From positions 806,001 through 870,000 of the forward strand of contig JACKQL020000010.1 of NCBI GenBank assembly GCA_018296165.2: a DNA stretch of 64,000 nt, in the 5' to 3' direction. The position numbers and the translations under genes were made by a program. Every line of letters begins with the position of its first letter. Within the stretch, counting starts at the first letter, position 1. The notes beneath the pieces are model-generated. The model saw only the letters and a list, made by a program, of their open reading frames with translations. It was not told the origin of the DNA and made no database searches. The stretch is from Termitomyces sp. T153 (lineage: Eukaryota; Basidiomycota; Agaricomycetes; Agaricales; Lyophyllaceae). This document shows positions 62,663 through 64,000 of this stretch, piece after piece.

Positions 62663-63505
62663 TTGATTCATATAAGGATAGATTGTGTGCCGCCTTGTAG
62701 ATCTCGGACACGCCGTGCTCGCAACGGTCCATACTCAACGGTATATAGGAAGGCACACGTCTAAAGGAATGAGGGACATAACAAGCGGAGGCAATACGAG
62801 GGGTCGCAGAGGGAGGAGGGGTCGGGGAGTTGCAGGACTAAAATGACTGAAACCGAACGCGCGAACGTAAGCAATGAACATGGAACGGACCGGAAAACGT
62901 GACTTTCCAACCTTGAACAGATTTTTTTTCAATAGAGTAGAGAAGAACCTCTACAGAGTAGCGGGTATTTTTCAAGTACCTCTCCACGAAACTCACAAAC
63001 CTACTACATGTCGTGGAGAAGTAGGGCAATCCCTCCGAAGTCCCGACCGGTTAAGCTGGACCTCACCGATATAAACCGGTGGAGTCAAGTCTGACCTTTC
63101 AATGGTCACTGACGAACGTCCCGTTTTTTAGTTTTTCCAGACTCTGTTGCACTGTTCCTACTTTGGCTCCCTTAGAAAATGCATGCTTATACTCATCTCT
63201 GCCTTGAATATGCATTCCGCTCCTGTTCAGGGATCAGTATTGGCTCTGCATAGATGATCTCCCCGGATTTTGTATGTCATTCTGCTTGGCAAGGTCAATT
63301 CTCTTAGCATTCTTGTTGGGTTATCGTGCCTACTGCGAAAGGAAAGCATCTGAGGACGTTATCAGCCTTTCTTGTAGCAGCCATCTTCGATCCTCGCCAC
63401 TCCTGGTCCTACTGACTCAAAAACAATGGTTTTAAACTCGTCATATGAGACGCGCGTCCGGCCAAGGAAAGAGTACGACATATGCATATGTAATAACCCC
63501 AGTCC
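62663..63505. other. Spacer right of the peptidase relic
   Basis: CpG content returns to normal. No gene is recognised; short frames around 62735-63074 lack motifs. Confidence 0.45.
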
Positions 63506-64000
63506 TCAATGGTTATACCGATAATGATACTCATACACTTTCCCTCTTGCTCTAGGAGCGTGACCATCCTCGCTATCCGTCATCCATTCAGACAGGCTCC
63601 CAGCACTACTACTGTCTGTACTATCATCTGAGACATCGTCATAATCGCGTGCGTTCCGGGGTACCCCCTCCTCTGGCCGATCCACCGTACAATCAACTCG
63701 CCAGGTTTTGCTGAGGTTATACAGGCGATATTTAGCTTGTTGCAATTGATCGCTCCTGATCCCTGGTACTGTCACCCTGGCGAAGCGTAATCTGCCTTGT
63801 GGGATACGATTTTCCGCAATATGTATGAATATTTCCACATCTTGAGGCTCCACGGCACATTCCAGGCCTTCTAGATAAGGAAAAAGTTTCCCCATAAGGA
63901 CTGATTCTAGAAAGGGCCGCTGAAGAACCAGTCCCGCCACGATGAAGAACCGCGCGTTTTTGCTCATTCCAAATGACACAAGAGTTTGGATGGCTGTGAA
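63506..64000 (-). CDS. Unknown protein, C-terminal part (cut by window edge)
   Basis: A minus-strand frame open to the window end. It reads GLVLQRPFLESVLMGKLF and LRFARVTVPGIRSDQLQQA, then an acidic Ser/Asp-rich stretch (DDVSDDSTDSSSAG), ending YHYRYNH at 63506. The frame continues left of the first Met (near 63967), so the true start lies outside. No family is recognised. Confidence 0.45.
   Translation of the reverse strand, partial: FTAIQTLVSFGMSKNARFFIVAGLVLQRPFLESVLMGKLFPYLEGLECAVEPQDVEIFIHIAENRIPQGRLRFARVTVPGIRSDQLQQAKYRLYNLSKTWRVDCTVDRPEEGVPRNARDYDDVSDDSTDSSSAGSLSEWMTDSEDGHAPRARGKVYEYHYRYNH

Overview
The window looks like nuclear DNA of a basidiomycete fungus, most likely an agaricomycete. 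The genes are dense, on both strands, and broken by many short introns (about 45-80 nt, GT...AG). The gene set includes a laccase, a secreted GMC oxidoreductase, a fungal multi-exon P450 pair, a two-domain Vps10 sorting receptor and an F-box/leucine-rich protein. A Ty3/gypsy element and a transposon-borne cysteine peptidase are also present.

Layout. 1-11.1 kb: a P450 gene cut by the left edge, a Vps10 sorting receptor on the minus strand, and a second, nearly identical P450 that appears complete. 11.2-16.5 kb: tRNA-Ile(AAU), small tandem repeats, cytidine deaminase, an F-box protein, and a J-domain membrane protein. 18-31 kb: GMC oxidoreductase, a 78-bp tandem duplication, an AIFM2-like FAD oxidoreductase, a MYND zinc-finger protein, an Artemis/SNM1-type nuclease and coronin. 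32.9-37.8 kb: a mitochondrial carrier family protein, a CpG-depleted stretch, a 366-bp inverted-repeat element, and an intron-containing tRNA-Asp(GUC). 39-49 kb: mitochondrial Hsp78/ClpB, glycine-cleavage T protein, a probable small gene relic, deoxyribose-phosphate aldolase that seems frameshifted, and a laccase. 49-64 kb: repeat-rich DNA. A 9.9-kb Ty3/gypsy element with two LTRs, a putative PBS, a PPT, gag, protease, RT and RNase H-integrase sits inside an older sequence that encodes a ubiquitin-protease-like fold. A partial unknown gene runs off the right edge.

The genes do not form one pathway. Several products are mitochondrial (Hsp78, GCV T protein, probable J-protein, carrier family protein) and several enter the secretory route (Vps10, GMC oxidase, laccase).

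The most unusual item is inside the gypsy element. Between integrase and the 3' LTR lies an antisense, intron-bearing gene with a CpG-rich composition, while gag-pol next to it is almost CpG-free. Other points of interest are the nested insertion, the -1 frame step at each gag/PR/RT/RH border, the DERA frame break beside its Cys-Val-Asn motif, and the loss of the I-helix acid in one P450 copy. All calls come from reading the sequence by eye; exon borders are inferred from GT/AG sites and family similarity.
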